A DNA stretch of 64,000 nt from Muricea muricata (Eukaryota; Cnidaria; Anthozoa; Malacalcyonacea; Plexauridae). Below, in pieces: positions 44,851 through 54,625 of this stretch; position 1 is the first letter of the stretch, and each line of letters begins with the position of its first letter. Both the position numbers and the translations under genes were made by a program. Below the pieces are notes generated by a model. That model did not search any database, had not been told where the DNA came from, and saw nothing but the letters and a program-made list of their open reading frames with translations. The stretch lies in assembly GCA_963855995.1 (NCBI GenBank), contig OY979716.1, positions 18,533,040-18,597,039 on the forward strand. Reading direction: 5' to 3'.

Positions 44851-46556
44851 TATGAAAATGCCAAAATTATCACACTATGCGAGACAGAGAGTGATCGCTT
44901 TATATTCTGCCGGAATTAACCTAACCAAAATAGCTAAGTTGCTGGAGGAGGAAGGGATAAAAGCTTCACGATCGGCGGTAAGCTTACTTGTGTCTCGCTA
45001 TCAGCGAACTAATAGCTTTCAAGATGCGAAAAGAAGTGGGCGAAAATGTAAATTGAAGAACGAGCATCTCGAATTTATTGACAACAAGACGCTTGCTAAG
45101 CGTTTACTCGAGCTGAAGCGCTCATCCGCGCTCTGCATGTGATGCGGCATGTTTACATATATTAAAAGGTGACTGAGTTATTATCTTTACAATAAGCATA
45201 TTAAAATATATATTGAACCAATATCGGGCTAACTATGCTGGCTAGCGGCGTAACTAGCGTCAATATATTTCATATATAAATCCGTCAGCGTGAATTTTGT
45301 TACTCAAAATCTGACTTGGGTCTCGAGCACGCTGTTGTCGATATTTACAGCTGTGCTTAATATCAAATCATATAGCATATCGTATTCAGCCTATTCACAT
45401 CTAGATTTCAACACTGAGGTCTTTTTCAGTACATAATTAATACTGTTAGGGCAACATATTCTCCCGTATGACTCGATCGCGATAGAAGTAAGTTTGATAT
45501 AGTAGGTAGGTAGGTAGGTAATACTTTATTTAAAGTCAAAATAACACGCTAGCCGCATCAACTTAAAGCTGGTTTCCATGGAGGGCGTGTTGGATGTAAA
45601 AATCATTAAAAAGAGAACATGAACTAATTACAAAAACTCACAGATTAATATACAGGACAACAAACTATATATATAGAACAAACAAATAAACTGGACATGT
45701 CATCGTCCAACAATTGATTTAAATGAATGCAGTGATTCTACTAATTTCTCTTCTATAGAGAGTTGATTCCAGAGCACTGTGCCACTATATTTGAAAGACT
45801 TTTTCAAAAATTCTCGCTTTGGCTTAGGTAGAGTTAGATCTGTAGCAGTATTTCGGAGGTGATAGTTAGTTTGATCTATTTCCCTCCTAACGAAGGAACC
45901 ACGCAGACCAGGCGCAGTGTGGTCATTTAATATTTTATACATTAATGCTGACTTGGCACCAGACCGTCGATTTTCAAGTGTATCCCAAGAAAGCATGTTG
46001 AGAAGATCGACTGAATGAGTATCATGGTTGGCACCCAATATAACTCTTGCTGCACGAGTCTGAAATCTCTGTAGCTTATCTTTTAGAAGTTTTCCGCACG
46101 TGTCCCATAAAGGGGAACAATAATCAAAGTAGGGCTGAACAAGACTTTTGTAAATAGATTCTAAAGTATGCACTGGAACAAAGGGCTTAATACGTTTAGT
46201 AGCACCAATACCGGAACTCGCCTTTTTGCATATCATGTCGATATGACTAAACCAGCTAAGGTTTTCATCTAGTTTTACTCCCAGACAAACTTGTGTATTA
46301 GTTCGAGAAATTGGTTTTCCATTTGCCACAACGGGTTCCTCACAAATGATATTATTAAGATTATATGAGGAGCCAATAAACATCATTTTGCATTTAGAGG
46401 AATGCATCTGCAGTCTATTTTCTTTAAGCCAGTTACAAAAATGAGCAATATCTGAATATAATTTTACAACAAGCTCATTTGCATTATTTGAAGAGGAAGA
46501 AATTTGCGTATCATCTGCGTACATGCCTGGGATTGTTGATTTTAAGCAATCAGGCA
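44851..46556. repeat. 1,706-bp duplicate of 49,035-50,740
   Basis: Appears identical by eye to 49,035-50,740 (offset 4,184). It comprises the Tc1 N-terminus, the 3' part of the Helentron-like element and the 3' part of the LINE. The 98-codon Tc1 ORF (44,846-45,142) and the 285-residue LINE ORF (46,557-45,700, -) match their originals residue for residue. Confidence 0.95.
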
Positions 46557-47162
46557 ATATTCTGATTGTGTTGATGTCCTACATAGATCAAATGGAAAAA
46601 TAGACACAGGAGATTTATACGGCGGCTGAACTATGTTCCCGAGAACCTGAACCATCAGAGGATACAACTCCAGCAATTGGAACCACTTCAAGGCCTGACC
46701 TGCTTCCCATGTCCCCCCAGTTACATCTGACAGTGATCCACTGCATGGTGTAAAAATCCCATGCTTTGGTGATCAACTCACTCGAGTTCAATTTGCAGGT
46801 GCGAAAGACCTGAGAGCTGGGCGGGTGCCATTTAGCGAAGCACAGATTGGATCACCTTTATCCTTTCTGTATTGTTGACTGGCGTACGAAGAGAAGTTTT
46901 TTGAAGGTACAGTGTGCTTACCTTTTCAAATTATGAGACCAGTAAATTTTGTTAATACAGTAACTGCAGTACTGTAACTTTTGTACAGATGTTCCACAAG
47001 GTTTTCAAGGTTTACCCAATAAAATGCATCGAATAATTAAAGTAAAATGTATAATAAGGTTATATATTTGTTTAGACAATTTTGAAAAAACTTTACAAGA
47101 ATTCTGGGAGAGAAAAGGGAGCACTTCGCTTCTTCAGAGTAAAGTTAAATCGCCGAAATGTG
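46557..47162. repeat. 606-bp direct repeat A2
   Basis: Second copy of 44,245-44,850, continuing into the rest of the DUF6589 gene at 47,163. Confidence 0.95.
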
Positions 47163-48076
47163 ACAGTCGACGTTAAACACTTTGAGGACTGTGAGCAACT
47201 GTTGTTCAGTGTTGGTAAGTGCTTTGTTATCGAAGCCCTCATGGAATTTTTCCAAATGGATGATGCAAAGTGCGAACCAACAGCAAACGGTCCTTATAGT
47301 GTTAACATCTTCAACGAAGCCCACCAGAAGACCTGCATCAAGGGTATCCTGGACAAGTTCCTTGATGAATTTATTTTCGTTGCTGGAAGTAGGAAAGTGG
47401 CAGATAGTGTTTGGTGCTATGGTGTCAACATCATCAAGTCTTTCATGGTGCTTGTGGATTTTAAGGATGCTGTTTCTACTGGCAATGGTGAGTACATTTC
47501 CATTCTAAGAAAACAGCTGTTGACCCATTTCCTTGCAACGCCTGGCTTTAACGAATATGCCATAGAGATGCTAATCAACATCCTTCAGTGTGAGGTGCTA
47601 TTGTCAAAAGCTGAGGCTCATCGCTGCAAGTGGGCTGCCACAGTGAACTGGAGAGGTGGTGCTGGTCACAACATCGAGATCGACCTCTTTCAGGAGAACA
47701 GAAACTGTGATGTGAAGAAATTAATGAGGTCGATGGGTGCCAACAAGACTGAGAAAGCGATTGAGAGAGCAAAGCATCTGGAGGTGTCTCAGTGATTGTG
47801 GAAGCATTTGAGAAACAGGTAAACATTCACCCAAAGTCAGGGTTACACACCCACAAATCATCTGCTGATGATGAAAAACTAATTAGTAGGGACTTAAGAA
47901 GTTTAAGGCCTTTCAAGGAAGAAGACAGTCGATCATTTGAGATCTTTGTTGGCATCTCACATGATCCTACCCATTCATTGGACAAAATTAAATTTAAAGA
48001 ATGGATTGATCGCCACAAGAAAAACATTGTGCTACATTATCCAGCTACAGAGGAAGCAGAAGAATCCAGCGAGTGA

Positions 48077-48571
48077 ACATCTTTGAACAGAATTGCTTCA
48101 ACGTGATTTACATGTATTATAGTTCCATTTCACTCAATATATGACAAATTATGTTACTTTAATGCCAGTTTCTAATTTAATGCATGAGTTGCATTAGTTA
48201 TGTCTCTATGATCAATGTCAGTACTTTATTGGCCTGTCTTTGCATGTGAAATAGTTTATGTGAACCAAAAACAGTTACACTTTAGATCAAACGAGAATAA
48301 GAGAGTACAGGTGGCTATAGTTGGTAGCGTCACTGTCTTTGAAAGCTATTCTGTTTTATTACTATTTTACATATACTTTTTTAAAATTTAGGAAGTGTTC
48401 AAAATGTTCATCATTTTGCTACTTGAAATGTTCTCTGTGACAATTCATGCAGCCTAGTGTAAGGCAATTCTCATCAACTCTAGTCAGCTATCATCCTTGT
48501 TTGACCATCATTTGGTAACTGTTTGTAAAAAATGTGTTATATCACAAGAATATTTCAAAAAATATAGAAAC
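48077..48571. other. 3' flank of the DUF6589 gene, non-coding
   Basis: A/T-rich sequence with no recognisable gene. Probably 3' UTR and intergenic DNA. Confidence 0.5.
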
Positions 48572-48708
48572 ATACTCTGAAAAATAATGTCATCAGACAA
48601 ATTCATTCTGTCTGATGATGACTTTGCTATAAAGTAAAAAATTTACAGTCTCACTTGTCTTGCTTGATTCATATCGTGAATTTTAAGATAACATTATTTT
48701 TCAGAATA
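48572..48708. repeat. Short inverted-repeat element
   Basis: CTGAAAAATAATGTCATC near 48,576 pairs with the complement GATAACATTATTTTTCAG at 48,687-48,704. A second hairpin, TCATCAGACA/TGTCTGATGA, sits just inside the left arm. MITE-like, immediately before the Tc1-like TIR. Confidence 0.65.
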
Positions 48709-48741
48709 CAGTACTGTCCAGAAATAACCTAACAAAAACCG

Positions 48742-48888
48742 AGGTTCACCGCGGCTAGACCGAGGTTGAACCGCGGTCGCACCGCGGCTACACCGCGGTC
48801 ACACCGCGGCTAGACCGAGGTCACACCGCGGTTGCACCGCGGTCACACCGCAGTTGCAACTGCGGTGTGACCGCGGTGACTTCTGCCT
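48742..48888. repeat. CCGCGG minisatellite
   Basis: About twelve 10-11-bp units of ACCGCGGTC / ACCGCGGCTAG type, with several CCGAGG variants and an inverted end (GTGACCGCGG). Strikingly GC-rich in an AT-rich window. Confidence 0.9.
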
Positions 48889-49029
48889 GACCGCAACCAT
48901 CACGAAATTGTATGGCTATTCGGCTCTTAGTCGGCAAGCGGCGACCGTTTCCGAATTTGCGTTTATATTAAAATTTCAGACTCAACTGAGTTTGTTGTGG
49001 CTTGTGAACCGGCTTAAAAATTTCAACAT

Positions 49030-49272
49030 TTGTGTATGAAAATGCCAAAATTATCACACTATGCGAGACAGAGAGTGATCGCTTTATATTCTGCCGGAAT
49101 TAACCTAACCAAAATAGCTAAGTTGCTGGAGGAGGAAGGGATAAAAGCTTCACGATCGGCGGTAAGCTTACTTGTGTCTCGCTATCAGCGAACTAATAGC
49201 TTTCAAGATGCGAAAAGAAGTGGGCGAAAATGTAAATTGAAGAACGAGCATCTCGAATTTATTGACAACAAG
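49030..49272 (+). pseudogene. Tc1-like transposase, N-terminal HTH part
   Basis: Reads KLSHYARQRVIALYSAGINL followed by a second helix-turn-helix stretch (KASRSAVSLLVSRYQRTNSF) and SGRKCKLKNEHLEFIDNK. This is the paired-like HTH DNA-binding domain with GRPR/K-type linker of Tc1 transposases. Coding stops being Tc1 at DNK, where the Helentron-like element enters. The original reading would continue at 53,542. Confidence 0.85.
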
Positions 49273-49686
49273 ACGCTTGCTAAGCGTTTACTCGAGCTGA
49301 AGCGCTCATCCGCGCTCTGCATGTGATGCGGCATGTTTACATATATTAAAAGGTGACTGAGTTATTATCTTTACAATAAGCATATTAAAATATATATTGA
49401 ACCAATATCGGGCTAACTATGCTGGCTAGCGGCGTAACTAGCGTCAATATATTTCATATATAAATCCGTCAGCGTGAATTTTGTTACTCAAAATCTGACT
49501 TGGGTCTCGAGCACGCTGTTGTCGATATTTACAGCTGTGCTTAATATCAAATCATATAGCATATCGTATTCAGCCTATTCACATCTAGATTTCAACACTG
49601 AGGTCTTTTTCAGTACATAATTAATACTGTTAGGGCAACATATTCTCCCGTATGACTCGATCGCGATAGAAGTAAGTTTGATATAG

Positions 49687-52600
49687 TAGGTAGGTAGGTA
49701 GGTAATACTTTATTTAAAGTCAAAATAACACGCTAGCCGCATCAACTTAAAGCTGGTTTCCATGGAGGGCGTGTTGGATGTAAAAATCATTAAAAAGAGA
49801 ACATGAACTAATTACAAAAACTCACAGATTAATATACAGGACAACAAACTATATATATAGAACAAACAAATAAACTGGACATGTCATCGTCCAACAATTG
49901 ATTTAAATGAATGCAGTGATTCTACTAATTTCTCTTCTATAGAGAGTTGATTCCAGAGCACTGTGCCACTATATTTGAAAGACTTTTTCAAAAATTCTCG
50001 CTTTGGCTTAGGTAGAGTTAGATCTGTAGCAGTATTTCGGAGGTGATAGTTAGTTTGATCTATTTCCCTCCTAACGAAGGAACCACGCAGACCAGGCGCA
50101 GTGTGGTCATTTAATATTTTATACATTAATGCTGACTTGGCACCAGACCGTCGATTTTCAAGTGTATCCCAAGAAAGCATGTTGAGAAGATCGACTGAAT
50201 GAGTATCATGGTTGGCACCCAATATAACTCTTGCTGCACGAGTCTGAAATCTCTGTAGCTTATCTTTTAGAAGTTTTCCGCACGTGTCCCATAAAGGGGA
50301 ACAATAATCAAAGTAGGGCTGAACAAGACTTTTGTAAATAGATTCTAAAGTATGCACTGGAACAAAGGGCTTAATACGTTTAGTAGCACCAATACCGGAA
50401 CTCGCCTTTTTGCATATCATGTCGATATGACTAAACCAGCTAAGGTTTTCATCTAGTTTTACTCCCAGACAAACTTGTGTATTAGTTCGAGAAATTGGTT
50501 TTCCATTTGCCACAACGGGTTCCTCACAAATGATATTATTAAGATTATATGAGGAGCCAATAAACATCATTTTGCATTTAGAGGAATGCATCTGCAGTCT
50601 ATTTTCTTTAAGCCAGTTACAAAAATGAGCAATATCTGAATATAATTTTACAACAAGCTCATTTGCATTATTTGAAGAGGAAGAAATTTGCGTATCATCT
50701 GCGTACATGCCTGGGATTGTTGATTTTAAGCAATCAGGCAGGTCGTTTATATATAATAAAAATAAGAGTGGCCCCAAAATAGACCCCTGAGGCACTCCAT
50801 ATGAAATAACTTTGTTGCAAAATAATTCTCCATTAATACTGCATTGCTGTTCCCTATTCTTAGATATGATTGAAACCATTTTAATTCCATGCCAAAAATT
50901 CCAAATTGTTCATTCATTTTATTTAACAAAACATGATGGTTTATAGAGTCAAATGTCTTTTTAATATCTAAGAACACGACTCCGTTTAATTTACCATTAT
51001 CCATATTTTCTAACCACTCATCGCACATTTGGATGAAGGCAGCTGCAGTCGAGTGCTTTGGACGAAATCCAGATTAGAACTTTGACAATAGGGAGTTTTC
51101 AGTCAGATAACTATACAGCTGACGGAAGACTTCCCTTTCAAATACTTTACTCACCACTGGTAAAATAGAAATTGGCCGATAGTTCTCACATTGTCTCCAT
51201 ATATTGCTTCCACTCATCTATGTTTATACCAGTAGCAAGCGATAAATTAAAAATGAATGTCAGCGAGGGTGCAATTATATCTGCTGACAATTTTAGAATT
51301 TTAGCAGGAATATTATCCAAGCCTGTTGCCTTACATGCTCTTAAGCCTCTTAAAGTTGAAGCAACACTATCAACATGTATCGGGGAGAATTTCAGAAAAG
51401 TATCTGAGGATTGGTTAAAAGTATAATTTACAGACAAATCACCAACATTAGTGCTAGCCTCATTTTCATATTCCGATGCTAACTTCGAACCTATACTAAT
51501 AAAGTAGTCATTTAATTCTTCTGCAATGAATGTAGGATCCGAAACAGATATACCATCAATCAACAGCTCATTAACATTATTGAACTTAGCATTTTTCCCC
51601 AATAGCGAATTTATTAACTTCCAAGTCTTTTTAGGATCATTCATTACAGAACAGTCTGTAATTTATCATGGAAATATTTAGATTTCGCATTTCGAATTTC
51701 AATATTCACTTTGTTGCGGAGAAGTTGAAATTTTTCCCAATGTAACCGTGAGTCATGTTTTATAGCATATTTCTTATGATAATCTCTGTTTCTCATCATG
51801 CATTTAATTTCTGGCGTAATCCATGGAACAGAGTTCCCCTTTACCCCCTTATGTCGAATTGGTGCATGCATATTTAATGTGTCATTAAAAAATGATTTCC
51901 AGACTCTCCAACATTCATTAGGATTACTATATTGATTAATAACATGCCATGGCATTTTGGCTAAGTCCCACAGAAAACCGTCAGCATTAAAACGTTTATA
52001 ATCTCTTACTTCTCTTACAGTAGGCTTATGCTTGAGGATGACATATTTCCTCACTGCATAAACAAAACTGTGATCAGACATCCCCACATGTATAACACCG
52101 GATACTGATATGTTTTCTTTCATGGTAGTTAGGACTAAATCAATCAAGGTTGACGACTTTTTGGTCACCCTTGTGGGTTTGTTAATTAATTGGTCCAATT
52201 GGTAAAGAAAGGACAGAAAGTTAAATTGTTGTGTGTGGGCATCTGGTGGTGACTTCATGACGTCACAATTAATATCACCTACTACAATTACTTCTTTATT
52301 TTCAGACAAGCACTTTTGAAGAAATACATCACATTCATTAAATAAGTTCGTATCTGAATTCGGAGGCCTATACCATGTGCAGACAAAAAGTGATTTACTA
52401 AAGGGGCGATTGATTTCAGCATTTCCAGACGGTCCGGCACCAAGTCATTTCTGTCTATATAAGACAAACTCTCTCTGATATATAGAACCACACCACCTCC
52501 AGCCCTACTGTGGTCCTTTCTTATCAAATTAAAGCCAGAAATACTTATTTCCCCGTCCGTTATTGAATCATCAATCTTAGATTCATTTATAGCGAAAATG

Positions 52601-52924
52601 TCGAAGGGAAATTTGAATAAAAAATGCCTAATTTCATCAATATGTTTCAATAGGCTATTAACGTTTAGACTAGCAATCTTCAAGCCCTTCAATTTAGTGA
52701 CGCAATGCAATATAGAATCACACTCACCGATTGTCGGATCATCATATGTCATACTAGACTTTAACGGCGAGGTTTCTTGTGAGCTGATATGTTCAGGTTT
52801 ACCTGCATATGTTGACTTGGGGTCACACCTACTCTTAGTTAGTATTTCCTTCCTCTTGCTTTGTATCCTTGCATTGACATTAGTCTCAGCAGGTCTTCTA
52901 GTAAATGCAGCTGCTGCGGGGCGA
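49687..52924 (-). mobile_element. LINE with endonuclease and RT (CR1/Rex-like)
   Basis: About 3.2 kb on the - strand. Endonuclease: SLNVNSLLKHIDEIRHFLF, FAINESKIDDSI and GGGVVLYIRESLSY (52,752-52,450), then VIVVGDINCDV and HVGMSDHSFVYAVRK after a frame change (52,309-51,644). RT: LINSLLGKNAKFNNVNELL, ACKATGLDNIPAKILK, FLDIKKTFDSINHHVLL, YGVPQGSILGPLLFLLYIND and GMYADDTQISS. The last ORF (50,879-49,884) ends SFKSIVGR. The 3' end is (TACC)n at 49,687-49,702. Several frame breaks. It inserted in the Helentron-like element. Confidence 0.9.
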
Positions 52925-52985
52925 GTGTAGATACATGTGATGGTGTAGATACATGTGATAGTGTAGATACATGTGATGGTGTATA
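52925..52985. repeat. 18-bp tandem repeat, three copies
   Basis: GTGTAGATACATGTGATG repeated at the right edge of the LINE. Copy 1 of the Helentron-like element has one such unit near 20,897, so the expansion occurred in or beside this insertion. Confidence 0.85.
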
Positions 52986-53541
52986 TTTGTATAAACTAGA
53001 CGAGTAGACAAATTAAAGTATGCGTATGTCAGGTTGAGCGGCGCTTGAAAGCGTATACATATACAGCCATTTTGTTTGGATCGAGGACGCGTAGAAGCAA
53101 ATATTCCCATATATTTGACCGAGTGCGCGTGTTAAAACGCACGTTTACAATCACAATACAGCGCAGCTGCCACTTGCCAGACCAGTCGTGATAAATGTGT
53201 ATGGTCATTTAGTTTTGATCAGGTACGCCTAGAAAGCGTATATACAGCCATTTTGCATGGATCGAGTATGCATCAGCGTAGTGCCGTTTTGTTTGGATCC
53301 GGAGTAGGCATAGAAAGCATATATACATCTTGCCATTTGCCTGACCCGTCGTGGTCAGGGACAGGAAGTCGAATGAGATGATAAACTGATGTGACTGAAG
53401 AGCAGCCAATCAGATAAGCTTAAGCCTGAAAGACTTGCCACGATTGGTCAAAATGTAGAGTGGCCGCGTGGGAGACTAAGTCTTGCGCGAAAAAAAAAAC
53501 CGAAGGGAATTTATGACTCTCGCTTTAGCTCGAGTAACAAG

Positions 53542-53811
53542 ATGAAAGAAAACGACGAGCTCACTTCAAAGGAATTAAAAGAAAAGTTGTCGAAGGAGTG
53601 TGGTGTGGAAGTGTCGACAACGACTATCCGTCGTGTGAAACGTAATGAACTTGGTTGGAAGAGTGAAAATGCTCGCTATTGCCAGTTTGTCCGCGAACCC
53701 AATAAAATGAAAAGACTTGTGTTTTCCCTAAATGCCATGGTCAACAAGGACTTGTTTGAAGACGTCATATTTACTGATGAGACAAGCGTGCAAATCGAGC
53801 AGCATGCGAGG
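53542..53811 (+). pseudogene. Tc1-like transposase, continuation
   Basis: Reads MKENDELTSKELKEKLSKEC, then second HTH and linker (STTTIRRVKRNELGWKSENA), then DVIFTDETSVQIEQHAR, where TDET is the first catalytic Asp region of the DDE/D domain. It ends abruptly at the next element (53,812). The remaining catalytic residues are missing. Confidence 0.85.
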
Positions 53812-53829
53812 ATGGCCCACAACTGTCAC

Positions 53830-54000
53830 GGCAAAATAAAATCATTCACGGCAAAAGCAAATTCACCACGGCAAAAGCAAATTCACTACGGCAAAAGCAA
53901 ATTCACCACGGCAAAAGCAAATTCACCACGGCAAAAGCAAATTCACCACGGCAAAAGCAAATTCACCACGGCAAAAGCCAATCATTCACGGCAAAAAGCA
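53830..54000. repeat. Tandem 20-21-bp repeats, left arm
   Basis: About eight units of CACGGCAAAAGCAAATTCAC with variants. The ORF running through it is a continuation of the transposase frame into repeat. Confidence 0.9.
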
Positions 54001-54167
54001 AATTGGTCAGGGCAAAATAAAGTCAAAGAACTGGTTAGCGGTTTGAAAAATTCAATTACAAAAAACGTAAATAAATTCAAGAAAATAGCATTGCATCTCT
54101 GGGCCTGGGTCGCTGACTTCCCATGTTTCCCATTTTATTTGCAGCATAATAAAATACAGGAACATAC

Positions 54168-54234
54168 CTTGTCCACATTGTTCACAAAAATTAGCATTTT
54201 CCCCTGTCTCGTTTTCACAATTTGAACAAAACAT
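54168..54234 (-). other. Captured first exon encoding a zinc ribbon
   Basis: From ATG 54,234 the - strand reads MFCSNCENETGENANFCEQC, then GQ, ending at AAG with a perfect GTATGT donor at 54,167. CxxC...CxxCG is the short zinc-ribbon found at the N-terminus of many proteins (zinc_ribbon_2 type). About 90 bp upstream could hold its promoter. It sits in the centre of a 0.8-kb transposon, so transcription from it would splice into neighbouring DNA. Confidence 0.6.
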
Positions 54235-54359
54235 GTTAGACTTTTCTTACCAGACTTTCTACCCTGAAAATGGCGCGAAGACGGCAGCTCCGCAACATGA
54301 ATCGTAACACGAAGTATTGGAGGACCGCTGGCCAAACCGCTAACCAGTTCTTTGATTTT

Positions 54360-54615
54360 ATTTTGCCGTGGCCAATTTGCTTTTGCCGTGAATGATTTGC
54401 TTTTGCCGTGAATGATTTGCTTTTGCCGTGGTGAATTTGCTTTTGCCGTGGTGAATTTGCTTTTGCCGTGAGTGATTTTATTTTGCCGTGAGTGATTTTA
54501 TTTTGCCGTGAGTGATTTTATTTTGCCGTGAGTGATTTTATTTTGCCGTGAGTGATTTTATTTTGCCGTGAGTGATTTTATTTTGCCGTGAGTGATTTTA
54601 TTTTGCCGTGGCTGT
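54360..54615. repeat. Tandem 20-21-bp repeats, right arm
   Basis: About twelve units. The outer ones read TTTTGCCGTGAGTGATTTTA and the inner ones TTTTGCCGTGGTGAATTTGC, inverted relative to the left arm. Confidence 0.9.
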
Positions 54616-54625
54616 TGTGGGCCAC

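Larger units (their letters stand above)
43772..48076 (+). pseudogene. DUF6589 protein gene, split by a complex duplication
   Basis: Part 1 (43,772-44,317) contains SFVYVLDNIDWEEKVHAMRQ. Further on (44,450-44,570), IPCFGDQLTRVQFAGAKDLRAG is the GDQLT motif of DUF6589 proteins. A GT at about 44,597 and TTTGTTTAG at 44,763 or 47,075 bound an intron. Part 2 (47,082-47,795) reads GREKGALRFFRVKLNRRNV and CEQLLFSVGKCFVIEALMEF, then NINPSKAEAHRCKW-like text. A one-base shift near 47,780 moves to the C-terminal frame, which runs VEAFEKQVNIHPKSGLHTH to EESSE (48,074). Function of DUF6589 is unknown; such genes are abundant in cnidarians. An A1-B-A2 duplication (44,245-47,162) interrupts it. Confidence 0.75.
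49269..53536 (-). mobile_element. Helentron-like non-autonomous element, copy 2 (split by LINE)
   Basis: Outer parts 49,269-49,686 and 52,925-53,536 match copy 1 (20,477-21,479) nearly throughout. It sits between DNK and MKEND codons of the Tc1 transposase, so both ends are defined by a coding sequence. The 5' end (ACTCGAGCT, - strand) and 3' end (hairpin ACGCTTAGCAAGCGT then CTTGTT) match copy 1. AACAAG appears at both junctions, but because copy 1 has it too at the hairpin end it belongs to the element, which argues against a target duplication. Confidence 0.65.
48709..53811 (+). mobile_element. Tc1/mariner-like transposon, 5' part
   Basis: TA (48,707-48,708) is followed by CAGTACTGTCCAGAAATA, a Tc1-type inverted-repeat start. 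The transposase is in two pieces (49,030-49,272 and 53,542-53,811) around a Helentron-like insertion. After the second piece a small TIR element interrupts, and I do not find the rest of the transposase or the right TIR. A CCGCGG-rich minisatellite lies between TIR and gene. Confidence 0.75.
53812..54625. mobile_element. Small TIR element with tandem-repeat arms and a captured exon
   Basis: Ends ATGGCCCACAACTGTCACGGC and, inverted, GCCACGGC...GGTGGCCCACAACAG; 814 bp in total. Both arms are tandem 20-21-bp units (CACGGCAAAAGCAAATTCAC on the left, the complement on the right) and share an inner block TCAAAGAACTGGTTAGCGG. The GGCCCA-GCAAAATAAAA order resembles the TIR of the 263-11,535 transposon, so it may be a relative mobilised by the same kind of transposase. 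Target duplication not visible. Confidence 0.7.

Noticed and set aside
47182..47508. Second + strand ORF within the DUF6589 exon
   Set aside because: Frame shadow of the DUF6589 coding frame.
49267..53541. AACAAG as a 6-bp target duplication of the Helentron-like element
   Set aside because: AACAAG also adjoins the hairpin end of copy 1 at 20,477, so it is better explained as element sequence.
53830..54615. Regular repeats as a CRISPR array
   Set aside because: Contiguous tandem repeats with no unique spacers, arranged as inverted arms in eukaryotic DNA.
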